Shown here: positions 7,865-15,368 of the stretch, one piece after another
Layout of the letters: each line of letters opens with the position of its first letter
Numbering within the stretch: position 1 is the stretch's first letter
Position numbers and translations under genes: made by a program
Assembly (NCBI GenBank): GCA_023419535.1
Contig: JAEZXX010000036.1
Span: forward strand, 1 to 21,540
Length of the DNA stretch: 21,540 nucleotides
DNA from: Pseudomonadota bacterium
Lineage (GTDB): Bacteria > Pseudomonadota > Alphaproteobacteria > Rhizobiales > Rhizobiaceae
Direction of reading: 5' to 3'
Notes under the pieces: model-generated
What the model was told of the DNA's origin: nothing
The model's database searches: none
Seen by the model: the letters and a program-made list of their open reading frames with translations, nothing else

Positions 7865-10800
7865 CTACTTCTTCAGCTGCTCTTTGAGAGCGGCGAGCTT
7901 GGCGAAGGGCGAGTCCGGATCGGCGACCTTCGGCTTCTCGAAGCGGCGCGGCGCATCGTCGGAACGGGGGGGCTTGTCGAAGCGCGGCTTGCCGCCGCCC
8001 GCACCCTTGCCGCCGCCGGGTCCGCCGGAACGCTGGCCGCCGAAGCGGTTCTCGTTCGGCTTGTCGCCCTCGCGCCGCTCGCGGTTCGGGCCGCCGCGGC
8101 CCGGACGCGGGCCTCGCCGCTCGCCCTCGCGCGCGACACGCTCGCCGCCCTCGGCGCCGGCAGTGCGGTTCTCGCCGCGGCCCTCGCGGCCGCCGCGACG
8201 CGGCCCGCGTTCGCGATCGCCGCGGGACGGGCGCCAGAGCTGGACGATCTTCGGCTCCTCGGCCGGCTTGTCCTCGGCCGGCGACGATGCTGACGTCGGG
8301 GCGGGCGATGCGTCCTCGGCGACGGGTGCGGCCTCTGGCGCTTCGTCGGAAGAGGGCTCGTCCGTCGCGTCGGACACGCTTTCGGGCTCGGAAGGCGCCT
8401 CGTCGGGCTCGGCCGGAGCCTCGGCCGCGGGCTGTGCGGTGTCCTCGACCTCGCCCGTCACGGCCTCCGTCTCAGACGCCGTCTCGTCGCTCGCCTCGGC
8501 GTCCGTCGTCTCGGCCGCAGGCTGCGCGTCCTCGGCCGGCGCGGCCGGAGGGGCGCTCGTCGCGGCCGCGCGGGCCGCCGCGGCGGCGTCCTCCTCGGCA
8601 AGACGGGCGTCCACCGCGCCGGCCTCCATGCCGTTCGACCGGTAGCCGAGCCCTTTGAGGATCTCGTCCATGTCCTGCGCGGTCGCGCCGAGGATCGACA
8701 TCATGGCCGGCGTGACGATGAAGGCGCGGCCGTCGAAGGCGCCCTCGGGGCGCTTGGACGTGCCGGGCTTCCAGGAGAGCGCCGGGCGGATGAGGTCGGC
8801 GAGACGCTCCAGGATGTCGACGCGCACGGCACGGCTGCCCAGGAGGCGGTAGCCGGCGAGCGCGTAGAAGACCGGGTCGAAGCCGGCCTCGGGGCGCGCC
8901 GAGGTGCGGCCCGTGGCCAGGAGCTGCGGAACCTCGCCGTAGCCCGGCCGGTCGCGCGCGTCCTTGGCGGTCGCCCACAGGAGCGTCATCAGATGGGCCG
9001 GGGCGGGCTTGATCAGCGCCGGAACGAAGATGTGGTAGGCGCCGAAGCGCACGCCGAGCCGACGCAGCGCCGCCCGGGCGTCCTGATCGAGCGAGCGCAC
9101 GTCCTCGGCGATGTCGCGCCGTTGGATCAGGCCGAAATTCTCGTAGAGCCGGTAGGCGATGCCCTTGGCGGTGCCCTCCAGCCCTTCGCCGGCGCCGAGA
9201 TCGGCGAGCGGCTTCAGGACCGTCGAGACCTGATAGGTGATGTAGCGCTCGGCCCTCGCGGCGACCTTATCGCGCGCCGGCCCCGTCAACTGCTCGTCGG
9301 CCAGAAGCACGATGCGCGGGCGAAGCGGATCGTCGCCCGCCGAAATCGCGGCGACCGGCGCGCCGAGCCAGCGCACGAGACCGTCTGCCCCGAGCGCCAG
9401 ATCGCCGTTGGGCGCGTTGAAGAACCGCTCGGCACGGCGATCGTACTCGCCCGCCAGCGCCTTCTGCGCGGCGGCACGCACGGCCTTGCCGTCCTGCCCC
9501 TCCGACACGGCGTCGGGTGTGAACCGGAATCCCTGCAGTTCGCCGACATGGTGACCCTCGACGGTGACCGCGCCGTCGTTGCCGACCTCAGCTTCCATGA
9601 AGGCGTTCTCTCTCAACCGCCGCATTAAGACGCTTGTCCTGCGATCTACGAAGCGTTTCGTCAACCGCTCGTGAAGAGCGTCGGAAAGGCGGTCTTCGAT
9701 CGCTCGTGTCTTTTCCTGCCAGTGTGACGGATCGGCCAGCCAGCCCGGCCGGTGCGAGACATAGGTCCAGGTCCGGACCTCGGCGATGCGCTGTGAGAGC
9801 GCGTCGATGTCGCCCTCGACCCGGTCGGCACGGCGCACCTGCTCGCCCATGTAGTCCTCGGCCACGTGGCCGAGGCGGATCAGATCGGCATAGATCGAGC
9901 CGATGATCTCGGCATGCTGGGCAGGAGCGATGCGGCGGTAGTCGGGAAGCTTGCAGGCTTCCCATAGCGTTTCGACCGCCTTGGCGCCGCCCGCCAGCCG
10001 CGCGACCGAATCCTCGCGCGACAGGATCTCCAGCGCCCGCTGATCGACCGAGGGCAAAGCGCGCGTCAGCTCCCCCGGCGGCGGCGATCGGTCCAGACTG
10101 GTCTTCAGCGCGTCCAGCGAGCGGAAGTCGAGTTCGCGCGAGCGCCACTGCAGGACGCGCATCGGCTCGAAGCGATGCGATTCGAGCGCCTCGACGAGCT
10201 CGTCCTCCAGGGGGTCGACGCGCGCCGTGACGCCGAACGTGCCATCGCGCACGTGGCGGCCGGCGCGCCCCGCGATCTGCCCGAACTCGGCGGCGGTGAG
10301 GCGGCGGTACTGGAAGCCGTCGTACTTCCAGTCCTGCGCGAAGGCGACGTGGTCGACGTCGAGGTTCAGACCCATCCCGATCGCGTCGGTGGCGACGAGA
10401 AACTCCACGTCGCCGTTCTGGTAGAGCTCGACCTGACGGTTGCGTGTGCGCGGGCTGAGGGCGCCCAGCACCACCGCCGCGCCGCCGCGTTGGCGGCGGA
10501 TGAGTTCGGCGATCGCATAGACCTCGTCGGCCGAGAAGGCGACGATGGCCGAGCGGCGCGGCAGGCGCGTGATCTTCTTGGAGCCGGCATAGAGGAGGTT
10601 CGACAGGCGCGGGCGCTGGACGAAGCGGATGCCGGGAAGCAGGCGCTCCAGAACGCCGCGCATCGTGCCGGCCCCGAGCAACAGCGTCTCCTCGCGGCCG
10701 CGCGCGTGCAGGACGCGATCGGTGAAGACGTGGCCGCGTTCAAGGTCGCAGCACAGCTGCACCTCGTCGATGGCGACGAAGGCCGCATTCGGCTCGCGCG

Positions 10801-11104
10801 GCATCGCCTCCACGGTGCACACCTGATAGCGCGCGTGTTTCGGCTTGATCTTCTCCTCGCCGGTGATGAGCGCGACCGCGCCCACGCCCACGCGCTCCAC
10901 GAGCTTGCCGTAGACCTCGCGGGCCAGAAGCCGCAGCGGCAGGCCGATGACCCCCGACGAATGCGCGATCATCCGCTCGATGGCGTAGAAGGTCTTACCG
11001 GTGTTGGTCGGCCCGAGAACGGCCGTCACGCCCGCCCCGTCGGGCGTTGCATGGCGTCGGGCGACCCCATGCTCGGGAATCGACGGGAAAGGCGCGTTCA
11101 TCAT
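7865..11104 (-). CDS. SUV3/MgpS-like superfamily 2 helicase with long disordered acidic-then-basic tail
   Basis: A 1079-residue protein. The helicase core (about 1-350) has Walker A GPTNTGKTF (31-39), LPLRLLAREVY (55-65), the DEVQ box (113-116), FLVATDAIGMGLNLDV in the second RecA domain and GQIAGRAGRH (motif VI). This is the pattern of the mitochondrial RNA helicase SUV3 and its alphaproteobacterial homologues. Residues from about 350 to 835 are the accessory region. From about 836 to 952 the chain is low-complexity and rich in Ala, Glu, Asp, Pro and Ser. From about 953 to 1055 it is Arg/Gly-rich and basic. It ends in a short conserved-looking motif, DSPFAKLAALKEQLKK. The core suggests RNA unwinding in decay or ribosome metabolism, and the RG-rich tail suggests added nucleic-acid binding. 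Start: two consecutive ATGs at 11104 and 11101. It forms a tight pair with the downstream S4 gene. Confidence 0.87.
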   Translation of the reverse strand: MMNAPFPSIPEHGVARRHATPDGAGVTAVLGPTNTGKTFYAIERMIAHSSGVIGLPLRLLAREVYGKLVERVGVGAVALITGEEKIKPKHARYQVCTVEAMPREPNAAFVAIDEVQLCCDLERGHVFTDRVLHARGREETLLLGAGTMRGVLERLLPGIRFVQRPRLSNLLYAGSKKITRLPRRSAIVAFSADEVYAIAELIRRQRGGAAVVLGALSPRTRNRQVELYQNGDVEFLVATDAIGMGLNLDVDHVAFAQDWKYDGFQYRRLTAAEFGQIAGRAGRHVRDGTFGVTARVDPLEDELVEALESHRFEPMRVLQWRSRELDFRSLDALKTSLDRSPPPGELTRALPSVDQRALEILSREDSVARLAGGAKAVETLWEACKLPDYRRIAPAQHAEIIGSIYADLIRLGHVAEDYMGEQVRRADRVEGDIDALSQRIAEVRTWTYVSHRPGWLADPSHWQEKTRAIEDRLSDALHERLTKRFVDRRTSVLMRRLRENAFMEAEVGNDGAVTVEGHHVGELQGFRFTPDAVSEGQDGKAVRAAAQKALAGEYDRRAERFFNAPNGDLALGADGLVRWLGAPVAAISAGDDPLRPRIVLLADEQLTGPARDKVAARAERYITYQVSTVLKPLADLGAGEGLEGTAKGIAYRLYENFGLIQRRDIAEDVRSLDQDARAALRRLGVRFGAYHIFVPALIKPAPAHLMTLLWATAKDARDRPGYGEVPQLLATGRTSARPEAGFDPVFYALAGYRLLGSRAVRVDILERLADLIRPALSWKPGTSKRPEGAFDGRAFIVTPAMMSILGATAQDMDEILKGLGYRSNGMEAGAVDARLAEEDAAAAARAAATSAPPAAPAEDAQPAAETTDAEASDETASETEAVTGEVEDTAQPAAEAPAEPDEAPSEPESVSDATDEPSSDEAPEAAPVAEDASPAPTSASSPAEDKPAEEPKIVQLWRPSRGDRERGPRRGGREGRGENRTAGAEGGERVAREGERRGPRPGRGGPNRERREGDKPNENRFGGQRSGGPGGGKGAGGGKPRFDKPPRSDDAPRRFEKPKVADPDSPFAKLAALKEQLKK

Positions 11105-11222
11105 CCGACCCGATAGTTATGGGCTCGGCGGCAAAACGCAAAGCGGCGGTCGTCGCGGCCTTCGCTCCGGGCGGCGTCGGAGTCGCGCGACCACTCCCCG
11201 ATGTCGCAAAAAGGACTGCATC

Positions 11223-11238
11223 GCGTTGTTGGCAACGC
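11223..11238. promoter_or_regulatory. Perfect inverted repeat before the dimethylglycine-oxidase-like gene
   Basis: GCGTTG-TTGG-CAACGC, two perfect 6-bp arms with a 4-bp spacer, ending 21 bp before the ATG at 11260. It lies in the 155-bp divergent region between the helicase and the flavoenzyme gene. It could be an operator or a small leader hairpin. No convincing -35/-10 pair was recognised around it. Confidence 0.35.
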
Positions 11239-11259
11239 CTAGTTTCTTGTCCGCAAGTC

Positions 11260-13839
11260 ATGAACGGAGCGACAGCCTTGGCCGGATTTCCTGAGCGCGC
11301 GAGGGTCGTCATCGTCGGCCTCGGCGGCATCGTCGGCGCCTCCGTCGCCCATCACCTGATCGAGCGCGGCTGGGACGACATCGTCGGCATCGACGCCTCC
11401 GGAATCCCGACCGACGTCGGCTCAACCGCCCACGCCTCGGACTTCTGCTACACGACCAGCCACGACTTCCTGTCCTGCTGGACGACGCTCTATTCGATCG
11501 AGTTCTTCGAAAGGCTCGGCCACTACGCCCGCGTCGGCGGCCTCGAGGTGGCCCGCGTCGGCGACGACGCCCGCATGGACGAGATCCGCCGCAAGGTCGC
11601 CTCCGGCAAGGCCTTCGGCACCAATGTGCGCCTGATCGAGCCGGCCGAGATCAAGGAGAAGTTCCCGCTGATCGAGGAGGGCCAGGTCCAGGGCGGCCTC
11701 TGGGACCCCGACGCCGGCCTCGTCATCCCGCGCTCGCAGACGGTGGCGGGCAAGCTCGTCGACGAGGGCGAGAAGGCCGGCAAGCTTCGGGCTTATCCCA
11801 ACACGCCGGCGACCTCGCTCGTCATCGAGGACGGCAGGATCAAGGGTGTCGTGACCCCGCGCGGCACGATCCACGCGGATCACGTCGTCGTCTGCGCCGG
11901 CATCTGGGGTCGGCTGATCGCGGAGATGGCGGGCGAGGATCTCCCCGTCATGCCCGTCGATCACCCGCTCACCTTCTTCGGGCCGTACAACGAGTTCGCC
12001 GGAACCGGAAAGGACATCGGCTACCCCCTGATGCGCGACCAGGGCAACTCGGCCTACATGCGCGACACGGGCGACCCGACCACCGCCGAGGGCGGCCAGA
12101 TCGAGTGGGGCTACTATGAGGAGCACAATCCGCGGCTCGTTCACCCGCGCGACATCCTGTCGAAGGCCGAGGCGCGCCTGTCGCCCTCGCAGCGCGACCT
12201 CGACATGGACCAGATCATGGAGCCGCTGGAGCGGGCCATCGAGCTGACGCCGATTCTAGGCGAGCTCGGCTACCGCGAAAGCCACTCCTTCAACGGCCTC
12301 CTCCAGGTGACGAGCGACGGCGGCCCCTCCTGCGGCGAGAGCCGCGAGGTGAAGGGCCTCTGGTACTGCGTCGCCATCTGGGTGAAGGACGGCCCGGCCT
12401 ACGGCAAGCTCATCGCCGACTGGATGACGGACGGGCGCACCGGGATCGACCACCACGCGATCGACGTGACGCGCTTCTATCCGCACCAACTCACCGAGGA
12501 GATGATCCACGAGCGCTGCACCGAGACGGCCAAGAAGATCTACAACCCGGCCGTCCATCCGCGCGAGCCCTTCTCACTCGGCCGGAACGTGCGCCGCTCG
12601 CCCTTCCACGATCGCGAGAAGGAGCTCGGCGGCCATTTCATGGAGCTCGGCGGCTGGGAGCGCGCGCACGGGTACAAATCCAACGAACACCTCCTAGAAA
12701 AGTACGGCGACCGCATTCCCGTGCGCGAGAACGAGTGGGACGCGCGGCACTTCTGGCGCGTCTCCAACGCCGAGCAGCTCGCCATGAGCGAGGATGCCGG
12801 CATCATCAACCTGTCGCACTTCGCCATGCTGGAGATCTCCGGCCCCGACCACGTCGCGCTCGCCGAATGGCTGTGCGCGGCGAGAATCGGCGGAGACGCC
12901 AACGTGAACAAGGGCATCTACACCCACTTCCTCGACGAGGAGGGCATGGTGCGCGCCGATCTGACGGTGCTGCGTTTTGCGGACCGGCTTCGGATCGTCG
13001 ACGGCGCGGACGCCGCCCCGCGCGACTTCCACTACGTCGCCCGCGTGGCCGAGGAGAAGGGCTTCGACGTCACGCTCACCGACCGCACGAACGACATCGT
13101 GACGGTCGGCATCTGGGGCCCGAACGCGCGGGAGAAGCTGAAGACGATCGTCGAGGACCCGGCCGCGATCGAAAGCCGAGCGCTGGCCTTCACCCAGCTT
13201 CGCGCGGGGCGCATCGCGGGCGTCGACGTCACGATCTTCCGCATCTCCTATGTCGGCGAACAGGGCTTCGAGATCCATGTCGCCTACGACGATGCGCCGG
13301 CCGTGTGGGCCGCGCTCGAATCGACCGGCGCGACGCCGGTCGGGATCGAGACCTACGCGAACTCGCGCCGCATGGAGAAGAGCCTGCGCCTGCAGAACGC
13401 CGACCTCCTCACCGAGTACAATCTCTACGAGGCGGGGCTTTCGCGACCGAAGGTCAAGGACGCCGACTTTTGCGGCAAGGCCAGGCACCTGGAGTATCGC
13501 GCGCGGGCGCACCAGCCCGCCATGCTCTGCACGCTGGTGCTGACGGAGAACACCGATCGACAAGGCGTGAAGCGCTATCCGGTCGGCATCCTGCCGGTGC
13601 TCGATCCGGCGACCGGCGAGACGCTGGTCGACGAGCTCGGCCGGCGCTCCTTTACCACCTCGATCGCCTACGGGCCGTCGATCGGAAAGACGATCGCGCT
13701 CGCCTACCTGCCGCACGGCTACGACGTGGTCGGCACCAAGCTCGAAGTGGAGTATTTCGCCGAGCGCTATCCGGTCGAGGTCGCGTGCGTCGGGATGAGC
13801 TCGCTCTACGACCCGGAGAACCTCAAGCCGCGCAGCTGA
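11260..13839 (+). CDS. Dimethylglycine oxidase-like FAD oxidoreductase with GcvT-type folate domain
   Basis: An 859-residue protein with three regions. Residues 1-400 are a DAO-type flavoprotein, with Rossmann motif VVIVGLGGIVGASVAHHL (16-33) and GSTAHASDF (54-62). His58 aligns with the His that covalently binds FAD in dimethylglycine oxidase/dehydrogenase; VGGLEVARV, the LWDPDAGLVIPRS region and HVVVCAGIWG follow the same family. A linker (FAO_M-type, about 400-510) has SPFHDREKELG and GGWERAHGYKSNE. The rest is a GcvT aminomethyltransferase fold: GMVRADLTVLRF with Asp567 at the catalytic Asp position (Asp552 in Arthrobacter dimethylglycine oxidase, from memory), ISYVGEQGFEIHV and RRMEKSLRLQN. 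Expected chemistry is oxidative N-demethylation with transfer of the C1 unit to tetrahydrofolate. The substrate may be dimethylglycine, sarcosine or another N-methyl compound. The reading frame extends upstream to 11047, but homology begins at this ATG. Confidence 0.85.
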   Translation: MNGATALAGFPERARVVIVGLGGIVGASVAHHLIERGWDDIVGIDASGIPTDVGSTAHASDFCYTTSHDFLSCWTTLYSIEFFERLGHYARVGGLEVARVGDDARMDEIRRKVASGKAFGTNVRLIEPAEIKEKFPLIEEGQVQGGLWDPDAGLVIPRSQTVAGKLVDEGEKAGKLRAYPNTPATSLVIEDGRIKGVVTPRGTIHADHVVVCAGIWGRLIAEMAGEDLPVMPVDHPLTFFGPYNEFAGTGKDIGYPLMRDQGNSAYMRDTGDPTTAEGGQIEWGYYEEHNPRLVHPRDILSKAEARLSPSQRDLDMDQIMEPLERAIELTPILGELGYRESHSFNGLLQVTSDGGPSCGESREVKGLWYCVAIWVKDGPAYGKLIADWMTDGRTGIDHHAIDVTRFYPHQLTEEMIHERCTETAKKIYNPAVHPREPFSLGRNVRRSPFHDREKELGGHFMELGGWERAHGYKSNEHLLEKYGDRIPVRENEWDARHFWRVSNAEQLAMSEDAGIINLSHFAMLEISGPDHVALAEWLCAARIGGDANVNKGIYTHFLDEEGMVRADLTVLRFADRLRIVDGADAAPRDFHYVARVAEEKGFDVTLTDRTNDIVTVGIWGPNAREKLKTIVEDPAAIESRALAFTQLRAGRIAGVDVTIFRISYVGEQGFEIHVAYDDAPAVWAALESTGATPVGIETYANSRRMEKSLRLQNADLLTEYNLYEAGLSRPKVKDADFCGKARHLEYRARAHQPAMLCTLVLTENTDRQGVKRYPVGILPVLDPATGETLVDELGRRSFTTSIAYGPSIGKTIALAYLPHGYDVVGTKLEVEYFAERYPVEVACVGMSSLYDPENLKPRS

Positions 13840-13852
13840 AGCGCTCGGCAGG

Positions 13853-14026
13853 CTACTGCGCTGCGCGGTACGGCTCGGTCGGGACGGAGACGTGCAGCGG
13901 CGGCGGCGCCGGATGGGCGGCGTCGACGCCGCCGATGTCGCGCGGATCGCTCGGCAGCATCACGCTCAGGACGAGCCCGGCCATGGCCAGACCCGCGACG
14001 ACGGTCGTGCGGAAGGAAGCGGTCAT
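13853..14026 (-). CDS. Small putative membrane-anchored protein, function unknown
   Basis: A 57-residue ORF: MTASFRTTVVAGLAMAGLVL begins it, with a single hydrophobic segment (about 8-24) that could be a signal anchor or uncleaved signal peptide, followed by a Pro/His-rich polar tail. A Shine-Dalgarno-like AGGGG lies 8 nt before the ATG. It converges on the oxidoreductase gene, with stop codons 13 bp apart, and is divergent from the sulfurtransferase gene. The same frame is open far upstream, so the start is judged only by the ribosome site and the hydrophobic N-terminus. I do not recognise the family; it may be a non-coding shadow. Confidence 0.45.
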   Translation of the reverse strand: MTASFRTTVVAGLAMAGLVLSVMLPSDPRDIGGVDAAHPAPPPLHVSVPTEPYRAAQ

Positions 14027-14084
14027 CGGATCAACCCCTGCGATCAGCGTCCCCCCGGTCGCTTGACGAGTCAAATGCGCAAAG

Positions 14085-14100
14085 GTGCAAACGGTTGCAC
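14085..14100. promoter_or_regulatory. LacI-family-like operator palindrome
   Basis: GTGCAAACGGTTGCAC: 14 of 16 positions are symmetric around a central CG. This matches the general LacI/PurR-family operator pattern (TGCAA-n-CG-n-TTGCA). It could serve the small minus-strand gene, the sulfurtransferase operon or both. No LacI-family regulator is encoded in the window. Confidence 0.45.
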
Positions 14101-14124
14101 ACGGCCTCGTGATTTTTGCGGGCT

Positions 14125-14141
14125 CGGCGGAAAATCCGCCG
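14125..14141. repeat. Inverted repeat, first of a related pair
   Basis: CGGCGGA-AAA-TCCGCCG, a perfect 7-bp stem with a 3-nt loop. It shares the core GCGGAAA...TCCGC with the repeat at 14207-14223. It could be an operator half of a tandem pair or a leader hairpin. Confidence 0.45.
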
Positions 14142-14206
14142 GCACGGTCGGGAAACCGTCCTTCTGGCCATAAGGTTTCCTTCGCTTTCCGGTGAAGGGC
14201 CGACAT

Positions 14207-14223
14207 GCGGAAATCTTTTCCGC
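14207..14223. repeat. Inverted repeat, second of a related pair
   Basis: GCGGAAA-TCT-TTTCCGC, a perfect 7-bp stem with a 3-nt loop, starting 82 bp after the first copy and ending 146 bp before the sulfurtransferase start. The similarity of the two repeats suggests paired binding sites for one regulator, but this is inference. Confidence 0.45.
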
Positions 14224-14369
14224 CGATGCGCCGGCAGGAGGGGACTGCGACCTCGTTTGCGGGGCGGGTGCCGTCCATGGTTGTGCCACGTCGACGGCGG
14301 GCAACGAGACCGACGCGGCGAACCCAACTCAAGTGCGCCCGTCGCCGGGCGCCGCACCGGAGAGACCCC

Positions 14370-15299
14370 ATGCCAAAGAAGACGACGCTCCTTGCCGCCG
14401 CCGGCCTTGGCGCTCTGATGATGGCGACCCCCGCGCTCGCGATCGAGGGCGCCGAGGGGCCGCTGGTCACGACCGAGTGGCTGGAAGCCAATCTCGGCAA
14501 CCCCGACCTGCGCCTCGTCGAGGTCTCCGTCGAGCCCGGTGTGTTCGAACGCGGCCACATCGAAGGTGCGCAGAACGTGGTCTGGCACACCGACCTCGTC
14601 GATCCGGTGCAGCGCGACATCGCGACCCGCGAGAACTTCGAGGAGCTGGTCCAGCGCCTCGGTATCGACGAGGATTCCACCGTCGTCCTCTACGGCGACA
14701 ACAACAACTGGTTCGCCGCCTGGGGCTCGTGGGTCTTCGACACCTACGGCATCGAGACCAAGCTGCTCGACGGCGGCCGCAAGAAGTGGGAGGCGGAAGG
14801 CCTGCCGCTGTCCACCCGCGCCACCACCGTCGAAGCCTCCGACATCACGCTGCCGGAGCGTAACGAGGAGTTGCGCGCCCGCCTCTCGGACGTCCTGGAG
14901 GTCGTCAACGGCGAGGCGGAGGCGACCATCGTCGACATCCGCTCCAATGACGAGTTCACCGGCAAGATATTCGCGCCGGAGGGCAGCCAGGAGTTGACCA
15001 TCCGCGCCGGCCACGTGCCGGATGCGATCAACGTGCCGTGGGGCACCGCGGTCGCCGAGGACGGCACCTTCAAGCCGGCCGAGGAGCTGAAGGCGATCTA
15101 CGCCGAGAAGGGCATCGACGGCTCCGAGCCGATCATCGTCTACTGCCGCATCGGCGAACGCTCCTCGCACACCTGGTTCCTCCTGTCGAAGATCCTCGGC
15201 TACGACGTGCGCAACTACGACGGTTCCTGGACCGAGTACGGCAACTCGGTCGGCTCGCCGATCGTGAACGTCTCCAACACGGTCTGGACCGGCAAGTAA
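14370..15299 (+). CDS. Periplasmic two-domain thiosulfate/3-mercaptopyruvate-type sulfurtransferase (rhodanese)
   Basis: A 309-residue exported tandem rhodanese. The start is fixed by a Sec signal peptide (1-24: KK, then LLAAAGLGALMMATPALA, predicted cleavage ALA|IEG) and GGAGAG 5 nt upstream. The N-terminal rhodanese domain (about 32-147) carries LYGDNNNWFAAW (108-119) where a Cys loop would be and is inactive. The C-terminal domain (about 175-297) has the active loop YCRIGERSSHTW (258-269) with Cys259, the only cysteine in the protein. The CRxGxRS loop is typical of thiosulfate sulfurtransferases and differs from the CGSGVTA-type loop of mercaptopyruvate enzymes. Transfer of sulfane sulfur to cyanide or a thiol in the periplasm is expected. 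It lies upstream of a YeeE/YedE transporter, suggesting a thiosulfate or sulfane-sulfur handling pair. Confidence 0.88.
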   Translation: MPKKTTLLAAAGLGALMMATPALAIEGAEGPLVTTEWLEANLGNPDLRLVEVSVEPGVFERGHIEGAQNVVWHTDLVDPVQRDIATRENFEELVQRLGIDEDSTVVLYGDNNNWFAAWGSWVFDTYGIETKLLDGGRKKWEAEGLPLSTRATTVEASDITLPERNEELRARLSDVLEVVNGEAEATIVDIRSNDEFTGKIFAPEGSQELTIRAGHVPDAINVPWGTAVAEDGTFKPAEELKAIYAEKGIDGSEPIIVYCRIGERSSHTWFLLSKILGYDVRNYDGSWTEYGNSVGSPIVNVSNTVWTGK

Positions 15300-15317
15300 C
15301 GCCGCGGCATTCTGTTC

Positions 15318-15348
15318 GAGGCCCGGCCGGTCTTTCCGGCCGGGCCTC
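15318..15348 (+). terminator. Strong GC hairpin between the sulfurtransferase and yeeE genes (attenuator or 3'-end stabiliser)
   Basis: A perfect 13-bp stem (15318-15330 pairing with 15336-15348) with a TCTTT loop, 19 bp after the sulfurtransferase stop and 20 bp before the yeeE start. No T-run follows, so a classical intrinsic terminator is doubtful. It could partly terminate transcription or protect the upstream mRNA, giving more sulfurtransferase than transporter. It ends next to the yeeE ribosome site GGAGGG (15358-15363). Confidence 0.6.
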
Positions 15349-15368
15349 CTCGCGTCCGGAGGGTTTTC

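Larger units (their letters stand above)
14027..14369. other. Intergenic regulatory region between the small ORF and the sulfurtransferase gene
   Basis: A 343-bp stretch with no convincing gene, and locally more AT-rich than its neighbours (14070-14220). It holds a TTGAC-GA-GTCAA symmetric element (14063-14074), a LacI-type palindrome (14085-14100) and two related GCGGAAA-type inverted repeats (14125-14141 and 14207-14223), plus a GGAGAG ribosome site at 14359-14364. An in-frame extension of the sulfurtransferase into this region (from 14205) is Arg-rich and precedes the signal peptide, so it is not counted as coding. Confidence 0.6.

Noticed and set aside
11229..11246. TTGGCA-type sigma-54 promoter before the oxidoreductase gene.
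   Set aside because: The GG dinucleotide has no GC at the required 10-nt spacing.
11047..11259. N-terminal extension of the oxidoreductase by 71 codons.
   Set aside because: It overlaps the helicase start region on the other strand and has no similarity to the flavoenzyme family; the Rossmann motif follows soon after the ATG at 11260.
12805..12860. Apparent loss of the catalytic folate Asp in the oxidoreductase (INLSHF where DMGO has a YDMT-like stretch).
   Set aside because: Rechecking the alignment shows the catalytic Asp lies in the later GVRxD motif, which is conserved here as Asp567.
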